NCBI GenBank assembly: GCA_021464245.1
Contig: JADCRB010000046.1
Location: forward strand, 2,801,214 to 2,865,213
DNA from: Carallia brachiata
Lineage: Eukaryota > Streptophyta > Magnoliopsida > Malpighiales > Rhizophoraceae
DNA: 64,000 bases
Direction of reading: 5' to 3'
Both the position numbers and the translations under genes were made by a program. Below the pieces are notes generated by a model that was given only the letters and a program-made list of their open reading frames with translations, was not told the DNA's origin and made no database searches. Within the stretch, counting starts at the first letter, position 1; every line of letters begins with the position of its first letter. Positions 1 through 13,700 of this stretch are shown here, piece by piece.

Positions 1-2123
1 TTCATAACTTAGAATAAAATTTAAATGTTAAATTCTAAATCTTATTATTAGTTAAATCTTTTGTGTACTTTAACTAAAAATAATAATAAATTAATTTCTT
101 AAAAAGACAATAACTTAATTACAGCGTAAACTACAGGCATTAATTTTTAAAATAAAAAAAGTCTTGCTTGAAAATTGAAATTGGAAAATGTTTATGGGCA
201 GACGTTGGTCTTTACATTACGTCTACACGTGTCTAGTTTGTGTGACTACGAGTACTTTTTGTGCAATCGTAACGATAAAAAGTGATATAAAAATTATTAC
301 TGTTTTTTTCGTATAACATTTTTTAATTACGATTATATAAAAAATACTCATAATTATACAAATTGAATACCTGTAAATGTAATATAAAAACTCTATCTAC
401 CCATGCAATGAAACCCAATTGAAATATTAAATGATACAATAAATTATAGGGGAACCAAGAAGAAAAAAGGAGTCCAACAGAAGACAGCATTGTACCTTAG
501 CGATGTGCAAGCTAGAAGTGAACAGCTGGCGGTAACATAACATTTCAGAGGGTCAAAGTTTTTGCGCGACACGTGCTATTGCACTTGCCTTCCAAAATTC
601 CACGAAGAACGCTGCCTAGGCAAGACGGATGAAGAGGGTGGCGGGCTTGCGATATCACGTGACTTGGCCCAAACAATCAGTCTGCTTCCACGTGGGCTTA
701 CAAAATCGGAAAAAAGTTGGCCATACAGGGAAAAAAGTTCTTCATTTTAAATTATGATTTTCAAGACCAAAAAAAAAATTGTGATTTTATAATTTCCAAA
801 TATGAAATACGGCCAAAAAAAAAAACATGAATTATGGCCAAATCATAATTTACTGATAATAGTTCTTTATCAAATATCGCCAAAGAAAAAAAGTTTGTAA
901 CCAATACAACTTAATTATATTGTATTTATATTGCATTAACAAAAAAATTTAATTTTCTTTAAAAATTATAATTTCGAATAATACTAAATATGTTTATAAT
1001 AATATTAAGTATATTTAAATTTAATTTTAATAAAAAAAAAAATAGAGTTTGTATCAAATATGGCCAAATTGTATGGTTATATAGTTTTGTTCTCATGGCC
1101 AAATCATAATTTCCCAATTTTTCGTAAAGATGACTTATATTTCCATCAGGGAAAAAACGTTTGTAGTGGTACAACTTAGTTGTCATACTGTTTTAGCAAA
1201 AAAATATATTTAAAAAAAATTTAAAAATCATAATTTAAAATAATATTACATATATTTATAGTAATACTAAATATATTTAAAATTTAATTTTTAATAAAAA
1301 TAAAAAAGATAGAATTTGAATCAAATATGGCTAAATTGTATGATTAGGCAATAGTTCCCTTCCATCAGAGAGATTGCCCTGGAATCCACTCTAAGGATGA
1401 CCAGATGCTCTATACTCAATTTACAATAAAACACATTCCATGAATCTAGTAAAAATTACTGGATAATTATCAATCTTATAGGGTCAGATCTACGTTTAAT
1501 TTTACTGAATATCTTAATGAGAAATTAAATAATTTTATGTATGCATAATGTTGTACAATGATAAAAGTTACAGCTAATGGGATTGAAAACTCTAATCGTC
1601 TAGAACATTTTGAACTGGAGAAAGAAAAAATTTATTTATACGCAGCATGGGGAAGACGCCTGAAAACCCGATTATATACTGTCCATGATACCATAACTAT
1701 CACATTACAGCAACTTTGCCGTTTTGTTTTAAAAAAATTTATAATTAACGTCTTTTTCTCACATAACTAAAACATGTGATTTTTCAAGTTGTTAATTCTG
1801 GCCCAGATAATAAAGAACTCTGATCAGAAAAATGATCGTCATTGAACAATACCGACGTAGTTGACTAATGACCATAACTGTGTCGTATATTGTGTTGACC
1901 TTTTGGGTCTTGGATGATGCTAACAAGAATTTTATCTAAACAAGAATCGAACTAAATGAATGTCAAAACGGACTAAGTGCAGGTGCAAAACAAAGAGTAA
2001 CAAATTGCGTGCCCAACAACCTTTTTCTGAAACAAACATCCCCATCAGTTACACAATTCAATTGCCGTCTCCACTCTGGACTCCGTGGCCATATGGCCGA
2101 AAGTGGTAACATCAAAAACTATC
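1..2123. other. Intergenic AT-rich DNA, no gene recognised
   Basis: No open frame here resembles a known protein, and the short frames are chance. The stretch is AT-rich with many A and T runs. It lies downstream of the 3' end of the RPA2-like gene. The one clear structure is the diverged direct repeat at 891-1352, listed separately. Confidence 0.6.
891..1352. repeat. Diverged direct repeat, two units of about 200 bp
   Basis: Unit 1 (about 891-1086) and unit 2 (about 1156-1352) share the same order of motifs. Each has a GTTTGTA start, a TACAACTTA block, an AATAATACTAAATATRTTTA block, and ends with a TCAAATATGGCYAAATTGTATG block. Spacing is about 265 bp. Identity looks like roughly 75-80 percent by eye. 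It could be a duplicated intergenic block or part of a decayed AT-rich transposon. Confidence 0.6.
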
Positions 2124-2201
2124 TCACGGTAACCCATTGTCCAGCAGAGATTTCAAATCTTCCCTGACAAAGGCCAGATCGAAAATCAGATATTACGAAT
2201 T

Positions 2202-2241
<40 letters not shown>

Positions 2242-5200
2242 GGAGTCCTTACGTGAGCCCGTTATTTGGATTAAAATGCTCGAGAATGGCTCTGGAAATG
2301 AACAGTATTCAACAATGGATAACGTGTGAAATAAATATTGCAGCATAAACATGGAAATGCAAAAATTGGAGCACTTCAGAACAGAAACGGGGAAGCGCAA
2401 AACAAAAGGACGTAGAAGAATGCATTCACAGACCAAACATCAATACAAAGGCAGAACTGAATGGACATGCACAGAATATACTGAATGGTCGTGAGGCAGA
2501 AAACGATTATTGATTAAAGTTGAAAGTTACACAAGGAACTACACTTAATTTCAAAGGGAATTATAAGAAATATTTTCACATGAAATCTGAGCTCTCTACA
2601 AAAATCTCCATGCAAAGCTCGTTTCTTTGTGAGCCAGGAATAAATGTCATTCCAACAATAATCACTCTGAATCAACCCTGTTTAACCTCCATACCTTATA
2701 ATGGCTAAGCATTCCTTTTGCAACCAAAGAAAAAAAAAAATGAAGCCAAAAGCAGCAAAGATATATCCTTTACAAGCAAGTGTTAGAAATAAGGTAAAAG
2801 TGCCTATCAGGAACTCACAGGTATGCAGGCTGCTGAAATATATCTAACATCATCTGACCAATGTTGCTAATTCCATCAGTGCTAAAATGTTTAGAAAGCT
2901 GAAAAAATAAAATAATGATAATTACGACAAGAGAAAAATAAGTCACTCAAACACTGGGCAAAGAGGATATGTTCTTACATGATCCATGAATTGATTTGGT
3001 GGGGCAGCTTGGTCTCCCTCTGAAGTGTTATTCATTCCTGAATGGGGCTGAGTGGCAAGACCTCTCTGATTTAGCCAACAAAAAGACCAAAAAAAAATGG
3101 AAAATCATCATGAAAGAGTTACAAAATTATTTGTCAAATGAATTACAATATCATGCCTAAAAATGTAACTTCGAAACAAATGCCAGGATTAAAATAGCTA
3201 AGCCAATACCTGTAAACTGGTGTTGTAGGAATGGACATATATGCACTTGTTAAAGTGACTATGAACCTCATTAGAGTGAGCAAGAGGCCTGTAAATCACA
3301 ACCACATTCAATGTTAAAACTCTGAAACAGAACTGACATGTTAGAACTCAAAAGTGATAATTGCCAAAACCAAGATTAATGTCTGGGAAGCTTTTGGCTA
3401 GCCAAGAACTTAACGACAAAATCCAACCAAAAAACTGCAAAATCCAACAAAAGCATCACACTAGAGTTATTCTGTCCCAAAATATTCCCTGTTTTGGCAA
3501 TATTAAGGTTAATGCCATCGAACTAAATGTTAAAAGTATAAATCCTGGACCTCATCCTATGGTGATAGCATCATCAACAAACAAATTTAAATTTTTATTT
3601 TGGATTCTTTAAACAACTATGGATTGCAATGAGTCTCAAAAGACAAGGAGTCCTCATAGGATCCTCTGATGATTTTACCTTTTTGGTGCTGAAGTGTTTG
3701 GTAAAATCCAAATAGACTCAGTAAAACTTGTCTCCTAATTAGCCAAACATAAAAAATAACTAAGACAGTAAACTGCATATCTGTAGCCATTTCAGCTACC
3801 CAAAAAAAAAAAAAAAAAGGCTCAAAATGCTGAAATATCCAATTGAACATGCTCATTTCAACAGTTATCCATGCTCGATTTCTCAATTTCGTAAACATAT
3901 TTATTCTCTTTAAATCTTTGAAAAACGCCATCCGACGTTGTTGTCAACTCCTTTTGGATTCAACCACAAACAGCATAATTATTCCTCCTCCACATCTCCA
4001 ATCACCATTCAATTCATAACAAATGGTTCATTCTTCATCAATCTGTGGAGACTTAGCCGAACAGGCATTAAAACCATCCCTCCTTCAGATATTACCTTGA
4101 ATAAGTGCATGTTTTGCTCAGAAGGGTCGACAAATATCACTACTAAGATTCCTTATCACTCTAGTTTAGTTCATTCAACTAATGGAATCAACTGATGCTG
4201 GTCCTAATTAGGAAGGATCCTCATACAGTTATCTAGAATCCTCTCTAGTCATCTTACAAAAGCTGACACAAAGCGGAAAAGGTAATTGACCACATCAAAG
4301 TGTCATAACATGCAACAATATGAGGAATTTTCTTCTTTATTTCAGTGCGCAAGGGGGTTTGGGTCATTGGAGGGAGGGATTGCCCTCCTCGCAACCATTT
4401 GTCAAATATTAACATAAGTAAAAGTCATATATCACATACCTAATACAGAAAATATTTATGAACCTTTTACCCTGCAGGCCTTTCAACTGTCCGTGAATGC
4501 AAACGTACATTCCAATCCTATCAAATAAATAATCAGTTAACACCATACAGTCAAAGAAAGGGACAAAGGCACCAGAATCTTAAAGAACATTTTGGTATCA
4601 AAGTGAAGAACGAATTAATATGTCCAAAGACTAAATAGTCCTCTTGAATACAGAGGAAGTGAGGAAAATAAATAGGGAGACTGGAATTCTACAATAGCAA
4701 TTTCGATCTTTGCAGCAACAAGGAGTAACTATCCCATAGTAGATGATGTTAAATGAGAAATAAAACACTTGAGAAAAACTTTACTAAATAGAATATCCAG
4801 TAGGTGATATGATGATTTTATCAAAACACAGCATATCAATTAAGCCACAGAAAAGAGGTATTGAATGAATGCTACTCAGAAACATACTCGATTGCAGCAA
4901 AAATGTAAGCATCAATGAATTCTTGAACCCTGTGCAGACATAAGAATATATCATTGCCATAATAATCAACTGATAGATTAAACAACAGCATTTAATAGAC
5001 AATTGGACACTAATCAGAAATCTAGAAATCTTGAAAAGACATACAATCTGGTACACTCGATCTGTCCAGTCCCATCATATACTAATAATGTGTACTCGCC
5101 GACTTCGCCTTCCTTCTGACATACCATCCCCACAATTGTAACCTACAAAGTACAAACACTCTAAACTCATGATCCCAGCCAAAAATTGGGGACTAATAAG

Positions 5201-5867
5201 TCAAGCAGTGATAGCACATACATTATTAACTTCAACACCGTCAGTGATGAACATCAATCGATCATTATTTGCAAGGTCGTGTATCTGCTTTACCGTCACC
5301 GGAATCACGCACCGTGACCAACGAATCTGCAGCAATATATTAAAACCTTGGAAATCAAATTTTTCGCAGGTGCAAATACCTAATTTATTGTTGATAAGCC
5401 TCATCACAGTCAAACAAAATTTCACCAAAATTAACACCACGGAAATTTCACCATTCAATCAACGAGATAAGCACGCACTGATTTTTCTCAGTTTTCTTAG
5501 CATCCAAACAGAGAATAAAACCTCCATTTGGTTGCCGCTTCGAACACGGTATAAAATCTCCGCCCGGTATATCACATCGGGCAATGTGACAATGAGATTC
5601 CGCAAAATCTTGAACCAAATCCCTAACCAACAGTTCAGTTCGCAAGAATTCTTCATAAAGCATTTTTCTCGCTGTTTCTCGGGAACCAAACAGTGGCTCC
5701 AATATATTGTGTGTCGAGAGGAAAAAAATAAAGAAGAGGAGAATAGAAAATACTATGGTGGAAAGACCGAAATGTTCATCCGTAATCAGTCCGCCGTCCG
5801 AGGAGGCCGCCGTGTCACCGTCCGAGGAGGCCGCCGTGTCACCGTCCGAATCGCTTGTTCCGGACAT
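2124..5867 (-). CDS. RPA2: Replication protein A 32 kDa subunit-like protein (RPA2-like)
   Basis: RPA2 is the middle subunit of the heterotrimer that coats single-stranded DNA in replication, repair and recombination. Ten exons give one frame of 253 aa, near the family's usual 270-280: 5754-5867, 5222-5326, 5045-5142, 4888-4929, 4440-4517, 3210-3288, 2979-3065, 2819-2898, 2253-2291, 2124-2163. All have GT-AG borders and matching phases. Recognisable parts are VIPVTVKQI at the start of the OB fold, VYDGTGQIECTR in the central strands, and the GMYVCIHGQLKGLQGKR block. A linker follows, then a shortened C-terminal winged-helix region ending DNGLP. The first exon encodes an acidic Ser/Asp N-terminus, fitting the phospho-regulated N-terminus of RPA2. 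Its 3' border was chosen by phase and is the least certain. The C-terminus seems shorter than usual. Confidence 0.78.
5797..5844. repeat. Perfect 24-bp tandem duplication in coding exon
   Basis: Two identical adjacent 24-bp units, 5797-5820 and 5821-5844, lie in the first exon of the RPA2-like gene. They duplicate eight residues (DGDTAASS) in the acidic N-terminal tail without breaking the frame. Confidence 0.9.
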
Positions 5868-8244
5868 ATTCCTCCTCTCTCCTGCTCGGTGCCTGCCTGT
5901 TTGGGACTTTGATCACGTCGATAAGATGAGCCGAGTTTCCGCGGCTTAATATTTGATGTGATTAATAATTAATTAATTAATTAAATGCGTACTGGGCAAG
6001 CTACCTTTCCCGCCAAATTTTAAATTTCTTTTTTGCTTTTTTTTGAAAAAATCGGATTGACTTTTTTTTTTTTTTTTTTTTTTCTGAGAGCTATATTGGA
6101 CTGACGTTGCTGCTAGCTCGATTATGAATCTCAAAAAAATGAAGGATATTAATGCTTTTAATTCATAAGCGAACGCAAATCATCAAATTGCTTGTCGTCC
6201 AACTTAACGGGTGTTGATTGATTAGTTACCAGATAGTATATCTAAATAAGAAGTAAAGCGTTTGAATTTTACCTCCAAAAAAAAATTGCTTGTAAGTTAG
6301 TTGGCCAAGAGCTGATTATCCAGCTATATTTTCAAGCGAAAGGTAAAAGTTTTTATCTGTTTCCTATTTCTTATGTATGAGTTATAATTCTCTTAAAGAT
6401 AAGAAAAAAATTAATATCTTTGTAAAAAGTATAACTATCTATCATTTTGCCAAATTTAACTCCGTTGAATAAAAAAATTATTTGGTCAATAAATAAAGAT
6501 ATAATTGAGGGAAAAGAAAAAAAGAAATGAAGAAGAAAAGAAATTGAGGATGAGAAGGCATTGAGGAATTACATTATAAAGTAAGTACTGTTAATAATTA
6601 ACCCCAAATTACTAGAAGGTAATTAAGATTAAATCTACTCTCCCATTAGACCACTTTGTGCAGTAACATATATTATCTTTTTTTTTATCTTAAAAAAAGT
6701 AACATAAGAACAAGGAAAAAAGTAACAAATATTATCTTAAACATAAGAACAAGGAAAATGGATATTATTTGCATGATTTAATAATGATTCCCGTAAATTG
6801 TATTTGGCAGAATTGTTTCTATCTTCTTGATTTATTGCCATTGCTCGACTCTTTTATGGCAAGATAATCCAAAATTAAGCTTCTAAAAAAAAAAGATAAT
6901 CCAAAATTAAGATTTCTCCTCCTAAGTAAAGGTAAAACTGTTATAAATGTAAAAGGGCGATGATACACGACACAAAAATTTTCACACAAATTTCCCGTAT
7001 CCTTTGGTGGTTTTTGGTTTGGGTCTTTTTTTTTTATACAAAAACTAATTTAAAAAAAATTTTATGAGTAGCATTTATTGTTATCCTAAATATAATTTTA
7101 ATAACAAAAAAATTATATTCAAAATAGTATTTAATATTACTAAAAATCATGATTTAAAAAAAAAAGTCAAATAAATAAAGAACAACTGCCACTTTAAATC
7201 ACATAGGTAACGAGTTGTTGGTTTTAAACGTAAAGCGGGAAAAGTCGGCAAGCTTTTTTCGTGCGTTTCATCAATGTAAATCACCATGTCAATCTTTTTT
7301 TTTTTTTTGTAATGCTAAACATTCATAAAACCGTGTCATAAAATATCTCAAAATGTATAATTATAAAAAGAATCGTTAACTTGTTTTCTTTTTTTATTTA
7401 ACGGTATTAGAAAAATTAACAATTTTTTCCATAATTATATGTTTTAAAATATTTCATGGTAAGGTTTTTGAAGATATTTAGTATTATTCTTTTTTTTTTT
7501 TCCCGTTCATTGAGAGGCCCATGTGAGATACAAAATGAATATAGTGAAATTTTATATTATTGTACCCTCAATCACATTGAGGGCAAGTTAGGTGAAATTC
7601 CTCAGCATATGGGCTTAGATTTCCAAATTCTAAGCCTCCAAAAGCCCCTGAAATTGAGAATTAGGAATTTGTTCCCGCTAGAGGGTTAGAACTGAGCACC
7701 CCACTAGCCCATTTGCAACAGGGAGTAAGAGCTTTTTTTTTTTTTTTTGACATCTGGGAGTAGGAAAAATTAAAGTCATAAACCTCCGTTCATCCAAGGG
7801 AAATGCATTAATCGATTTTGTAATGGCAGCTTTTATAGTTGCCACTGGCACTATAGTTCTTAATTTCTCTGTCCTTGCTTTTATTAATTCCGATTTGGAG
7901 ATTAAGGGGCTCAAGTTATAGAAATATATATTAACACAAAAAGATTGCCACTTGCAAGTCTTTAATTAGTATGAGATTAGAAAGAGGCGATATTTTAACC
8001 GCACATCTTACTTAAGAGCATTGTTCGGTAACTAATCGAAATAACTAATTGGGTCAAATTCAACTGATTGATTGAAAGAGACCAAGAAGAAGGAACAAAA
8101 TTAAAAAAAAAAATTCTCAATATTTATTGAGGAAATTAAAATAACTATAACAGAGCAACTCTTAACTAGAATTACTTCATTGTTTTCTTGGGCTCAACTT
8201 AAATAGCAAAGATTGCAAGGCAATAAAAAAGAAAAAGAATTTAT
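5868..8244. other. Intergenic region, no gene recognised
   Basis: This is upstream DNA of the RPA2-like gene and downstream DNA of the gene at 8245-8820. It holds long A/T runs, for example T tracts near 6063-6083 and 7292-7308. A 19-bp block beginning AAGATAATCC is repeated near 6861 and 6893. No long or conserved reading frame is seen. Confidence 0.55.
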
Positions 8245-8820
8245 TTATTTATTAACCTTGCGAGGCTTACTAAAGGCCCATTTCACTAGAACCTTGGCCA
8301 CCAATTGAAATCGCAATTTTGGTGACGATGTAGCACTAGAAGAAGAACCTTGCGAGGATGAAGATGAAGAACAAGAAGTGATGAAAACTGATGAATTCTT
8401 TTCATCACAATCAGAGATGAACAAACCCCAATTTTCACCATAATCCTCCGAGCCACTACTAGTATCTATATTATTATTATCATCTGTCAATAATTTGGCT
8501 TCATCCCTGAATAGTGTTCCCAAGTCAACTTGCTTTTTCTTGACTTTCTTGCAAACGCCGGAATTAGTCGCCGTCGTAGCGGTGGCCATGTCCGCCGGCG
8601 GCGATCGCTTGATCACGAGTGGGGCCTTCCCAATCTTGGGTTTGCCGGGCTGCACTTCCCACTCTAGGGGAACATTGACTAAGGAACGACGATGATATGA
8701 AATGCGTTTGGAATACCCCAGAGAGTATCTTGACATAATTTTGTTGTAAAATGATGGGTTTAGCTGATCAAGAGAAAAGGTTTGGTCTTCTTTCTTGATT
8801 TTGCTTCCTTCCAAAGCCAT
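8245..8820 (-). CDS. Intronless plant protein with PLEWEVQPGKPK motif (DUF688-like), function unknown
   Basis: A single open frame of 191 aa with no sign of introns. The N-terminal half has a basic segment followed by VPLEWEVQPGKPK at about residues 50-62. This Trp-Glu-x-x-Pro-Gly-x-Pro signature is found in a plant-only family of small uncharacterised proteins (DUF688-like). A basic KKVKKKQ patch near residues 91-97 could act in nuclear import. The C-terminal part is rich in Asp/Asn and then in serine, and ends in a basic tail. The start is the first ATG and sits 60-75 bp downstream of a TATATATATATA stretch. The reading frame is clearly real. The biochemical role is unknown, and I assign none. 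Confidence 0.75.
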   Translation of the reverse strand: MALEGSKIKKEDQTFSLDQLNPSFYNKIMSRYSLGYSKRISYHRRSLVNVPLEWEVQPGKPKIGKAPLVIKRSPPADMATATTATNSGVCKKVKKKQVDLGTLFRDEAKLLTDDNNNIDTSSGSEDYGENWGLFISDCDEKNSSVFITSCSSSSSSQGSSSSATSSPKLRFQLVAKVLVKWAFSKPRKVNK

Positions 8821-8883
8821 TCTTGATTTTCAATGGGTAAATTGACCAATGGTACTAAGCAAAGGAAGTTAATAAGAAGGTTG

Positions 8884-8895
8884 TATATATATATA
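8884..8895 (-). promoter_or_regulatory. TATA-box-like element
   Basis: An uninterrupted TA run about 65-75 bp upstream of the ATG of the intronless gene, at a spacing expected for a core promoter with a short 5' UTR. Because it is also a simple repeat, the assignment is tentative. Confidence 0.4.
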
Positions 8896-10703
8896 GCTTT
8901 ATGTGGAACGAAGATCGATTTTCTATGTGTATCTTACCAAACATCTGTTTAGGTAATTGACCATATTAAGAGAATCGTTGACTTCCTGGGGAAGAGAAAA
9001 TTATGCTGCTGTGATTTCGCTCTTCTTTGTTTAACATATATATCTAGATATTTTTTCCTCCTTTTTCTTTTATCTAATTTTTGGAATTATTTATTTGAGA
9101 ACACCACTGGTAAATCAATTTTAAGTGAATATAGAGACCATTTAACAATATTTAACAACTCATTATTTTTTTTAACTTAAGTACTTATATTGGTAAGTAT
9201 TTATATCTACCCATTAAAGTAAACCACCTAATTTTTCTAAATATTGAAAAGTGATAATACGTGGCGAGTGCATGTCTCTCTCATTTCAAGTGGTTTGAGA
9301 TCAGCCAGAGATGAATTCCGTTACGTATGAGAAGGATAATTATCTTCTTTGGTGTGCAAATCAAATCAGCATCTCGAAATAATAATTGTCAAGCAATCGA
9401 GTAAATATTTTGTGCTGGATTTTGGAACCATTCATTGAGATGGGGTTTTTTTTTTTTTGCATTTATTAAAATTGGTGAGAGAAGATGAGAGTCATATTTA
9501 AGATTTAAACCCTAAATCTAAAAATTAGAGATACACACTTCCAATCAACTAAATTAAGTTCAATGCTCAAATGGATTTATTCTTTGGACAAGAAGCATAC
9601 CCGAATTTCTTTTTTCTGGTCTCATACCTGATTTTCTTTTATTTTTTTGGTGCAAGTATACCTGAAAATTTTAATACATAAGTAAACCACTATAAACGCC
9701 CTTTGGCTAGCTTAAGGTCAATTTTTGGTTAGCTGAAGATCAATTAATTGAACGTCAACCACACGTTTAATTGACTTCGATGATTTTCTCCTCTTTCTTT
9801 GGTTACTTTGCACTAAGCTAGTGGAGAATATTCTACTTAGAGGATTGGAAGGTAGGCAACCAGATAGTGGAAACGGACTAAGCTCTCCTTGTTATCATTT
9901 TTAATACATTAGTTTCAATGTTCGAGGACAACAATTGGGACTGCAAATTCAATGGTTTGCTTTAATCGTTCCAACCAGCATCAAGAAAGACCTAATGTAA
10001 ATGGAGGGTCAAACACGTAAGTATTGTTTCGATGGACGGATAAAGAAGTTTCGATGAATTTGAGACAAAAAGGCACATAATATTGGAGAGAAATGAAATA
10101 TACAATAAAAAAGTTATAACTCAGTCAACCTTGGTCGCGCCTGCATGAATTAATGGATACTTTTTGGTGGTAAATTATGAATATCATTTTGAAAAAAAAA
10201 AAAAAAAATCAAAACATCATCAATTTCGCCAATACAACCGTTAACACTTCTCCTAAAATTTGGTCTATACAGACTCTACTCTTTTAGTCGGAACACAAGT
10301 ATAAGAAAAAAAAGGGCATTCTAGAATTGGGCACCATTACAAGCGTCAAAGGAGCCTCATTTCGCCGGAGGAATAGGGAGTTTTCCTGGGGATGAAAGCA
10401 CGAAACAGAATTGAAAGACGAACCTAACTAAGCACAACTGTTAGAATACAACATAACTTACACCTACACATTGGATACAAAAAAAGAAGCTTACTAATAG
10501 GCAATGATCGTGCTAAAGGCAATGATCTTTTGTAGTGCCCATTTTCTCTGTTACACAAGACAGGTCCATTCCACCCCCGGAGTCAGTATTGGAAGAATAC
10601 TACAAGGTTTTGCAAATTGCTCGCTTGCCACGATGCATCTTGACATACAGCCAACTTGATTGTCATGATGCAGAAAAGTAAAACACCACCAACTGTTTTA
10701 ATC
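8896..10703. other. Intergenic region, no gene recognised
   Basis: AT-rich DNA between two genes. The 3' UTR of the ADIP-type gene (minus strand) probably lies within about 10400-10703. No conserved frame is seen. There is an A run of about 17 near 10192-10208. Confidence 0.5.
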
Positions 10704-13700
10704 TCATAATCCCTGAAATATCAGAACGAAGTCAGGAAGACCAGCAAATCAACCACGAAACTTCATCCTAGGCTCTATAATTCTGAAATTCTTCTTAAGT
10801 TCTCTTCATAGGGAAAGCATTTAATTCTTTCCCAGCATAAGTGTTCCATTTAAACATTGTTCCAGAGTTCCAGCTTGAGGGTTAACCACAAAAATGTGGG
10901 TCAACACTCAAAATTTTACTTCCAGTTATGCTAATCAAGGTTTTCATTTTTTTTCAGTTGTTCTCCCTGGGGAAAAGCAGAGAAATAAACACAAACATCC
11001 AGCAGAGATATTACTTTCAACAACTATATAATCAATACCTCACCGGTAAAGGTATAATGGAATCCCTGTCAAAAATTAAAAAAAATGCTAGTTTAGAATT
11101 TTCAGTTTTCACATTAATTGAAGATTATTTGATTCATGTTTCCCTCAATGGAAGAAAAGATGAATGTGGGAATACCTTGGCCTCTCAGACTTAGCAAGAT
11201 GCTTAGACATTATAGATGCCTGTAGGAAAAGCCACAATCATCTTTAGAATTGTCCTTAAATCAGGAGTTTAAAAAAAAACAACAAGGATAGCATCTGTGA
11301 ACTTCTTGATCATAGCTGTACACTGGAAGCAAAAATAATGTAGATCAAAAAATAAAACTGGTGAACTAAGTGTTGCCTCAAAAGTTTTAACTTATTACCA
11401 CAGTTCCACAATAGAACTGCAAAAATAGAGTTCTCCAATCAATGAACCAGTATGGAAACCTCCAATCACAAAAGATTAGAAACATGAGGCTAAGCTGACA
11501 AAATCCAAAACTGAATGAAATTGGTAGAATGCAGCCAAATGGGGGGAAAGTAATGCAGCCTTGATGGGATAGAAAAGGTTTCAGTTGTTGCACAATGTTG
11601 CTTCAACATTGTACCCAATAACAGAATGCACGTCAGATCATTCTGTGGTAACATAGTTATAGCAGAGGCCTGAGATGGCAAAATTGATTAATACAACTCT
11701 AGACAGCAAATGAACATTTCCATGACATCAAATTTCTGATTTGCAAAGTGACAGAATCACAATACCTGCTCCTGGATTATGCTCCTTGCCTCAACAAGTT
11801 GAGCTTCGAGTTCAAGCTCCCTCTCAGTTGCTTCAGAAGTAACTTCTGCCACTTTCTGTGCATCTTGTAATTGAATCATGCGTTCCTTCAAGTTTAAAGT
11901 TACAGATGCATCAATAACTTACAGTAACAAGAATCTTCAATAACAATCAAATGGAAATGAAACGCAGAAATACCTTTATTGTTGCCATCTTAGTTCTGAG
12001 ACTTACTTCAATTTGATCTCTAGCCATGTGGAAAGGCAGGTCAAAAACATCCTGTGGATAATGATATGCTCATCACTTGCAGCTAGAAGTTGGCCCATTG
12101 ATAGAAAGAACATTTAAGTAATTGACATACCGTCCTCCCACCAAAAGGAGATTGTGAGTGCTCAGTCTCAAGTCTTTCATTGACACCAAAGATTGCTTAG
12201 ATGCCCCATTTGGAGCATTCGAGAAATCACGCATTCATCCTGTAAGCGAGGCACATCAACAGAGGTCAGGGGCCAAAGCAAAATAATGAAGAAGCTAACG
12301 GAACAACATAGAAGTGAGCAAAACAGCACCAACTAAATGATAAGCATAATACCTGCATAGACCGTAACAGTGCCCTTAAATCAGCATTCTCCACCATCAA
12401 TTCTTGGTTTTTAGCCTCATAAGCATCGACCTGCAAAACAGAAACCACCGAAGTGCTCGAAACTCCCATTAGTCTGAGAAAAAAGGGCATCCTAACAATG
12501 CTCACATACATAAATTAACCATACTCACAATTTTCTTATGGAAGTCATTATCAGCCTTCTTTCCATTCCATGTTCCACGTTGCCTCCCTTCTTTCTATTT
12601 ACAGATATCATAAAACCCATAAATGTTTATTCTACAACAAGAATGTGCGTTGAAACCTACAAAGCAGTACAGGACTCAGTACCTGAAGCAAATTCATTAT
12701 CTCCATCCCCGATTTTGATTCCTTTTTCTTCTCCATCAAGACTTGGTTTAGCCTTTCCTGCATTACCAATTTGAATAACCGTCATCGTTTCCACTATTGT
12801 TAATATTCTCGTAAGAGTAACCAAAAGTTAAATATAGAGAAAAGTGGCCAAGTGCACAAGGTTCCCACATTATATAGTTTGAGAGAGGTCAAATCTACAT
12901 AACCTCACCCCTAATTTTACATAGAGTACGACTCAAATTCAAGACCTTCAATTCACAATGGAGTAACCTTATAGTAACGCCAGGCTCGTCCTTCAAAGTT
13001 GACAATATAGAGACAATCAATTTCCTAAATTACTCACACAAATCAGAAGGATTACATTACCTGCAACTTTATGTATTCCTTTTCTTTTTTCTTCATTTCA
13101 TGTATTTGTTGAGTCTTCACTTGCTTTACCAGCAAAAGAAATATGAAGCAGCGACAATTGTCAGTATCTTTAAATCTTCCATAGATCCCAAAGAAGAGAA
13201 TAAAAAGAAACTCACAAAATGCCAAAACTGCCCTAACCTGATTACCAATGACCATTCTTTGAAACTCATCTCGCTCTTGTTGAAGCTTTTCAATTTGAGC
13301 CTTAAAAGCTGCAGTAGCTTTGGCTTCCTAATTAAGAAAGGATTTTCACAAGTATGACCAAAAAGACAAAACATTATAGCCAATATCATATCACTTTATG
13401 CAATTTAAATTTCCTAACCGTTCGGGTGATTGTTGCTATTTCCCTATCCTTGGCTTGCAATTGTGATTCAAGCCTCTCAACCTTTGCTTCCAATCTTGAT
13501 ATATCTGATAGTAGTCTATAGAAAGAAATATAGATCGTTACATGTCCAACTAAACAGAATGTGAAACAAGCCACATTGGTATCAACTCCAACTCCAACTC
13601 TTGTTCGGTCATACACATAACCATAGATGATTACCAGTCCAAAATCATATTAAGTCAAGTGATCACAATACGAAAGTGAATGAACTTCCCATTCCAGGAA

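Noticed and set aside
5169..5912. 247-codon plus-strand open frame
   Set aside because: It overlaps the minus-strand RPA2-like exons 1 and 2 and the intron between, has no recognisable domain, and is best explained as an antisense shadow.
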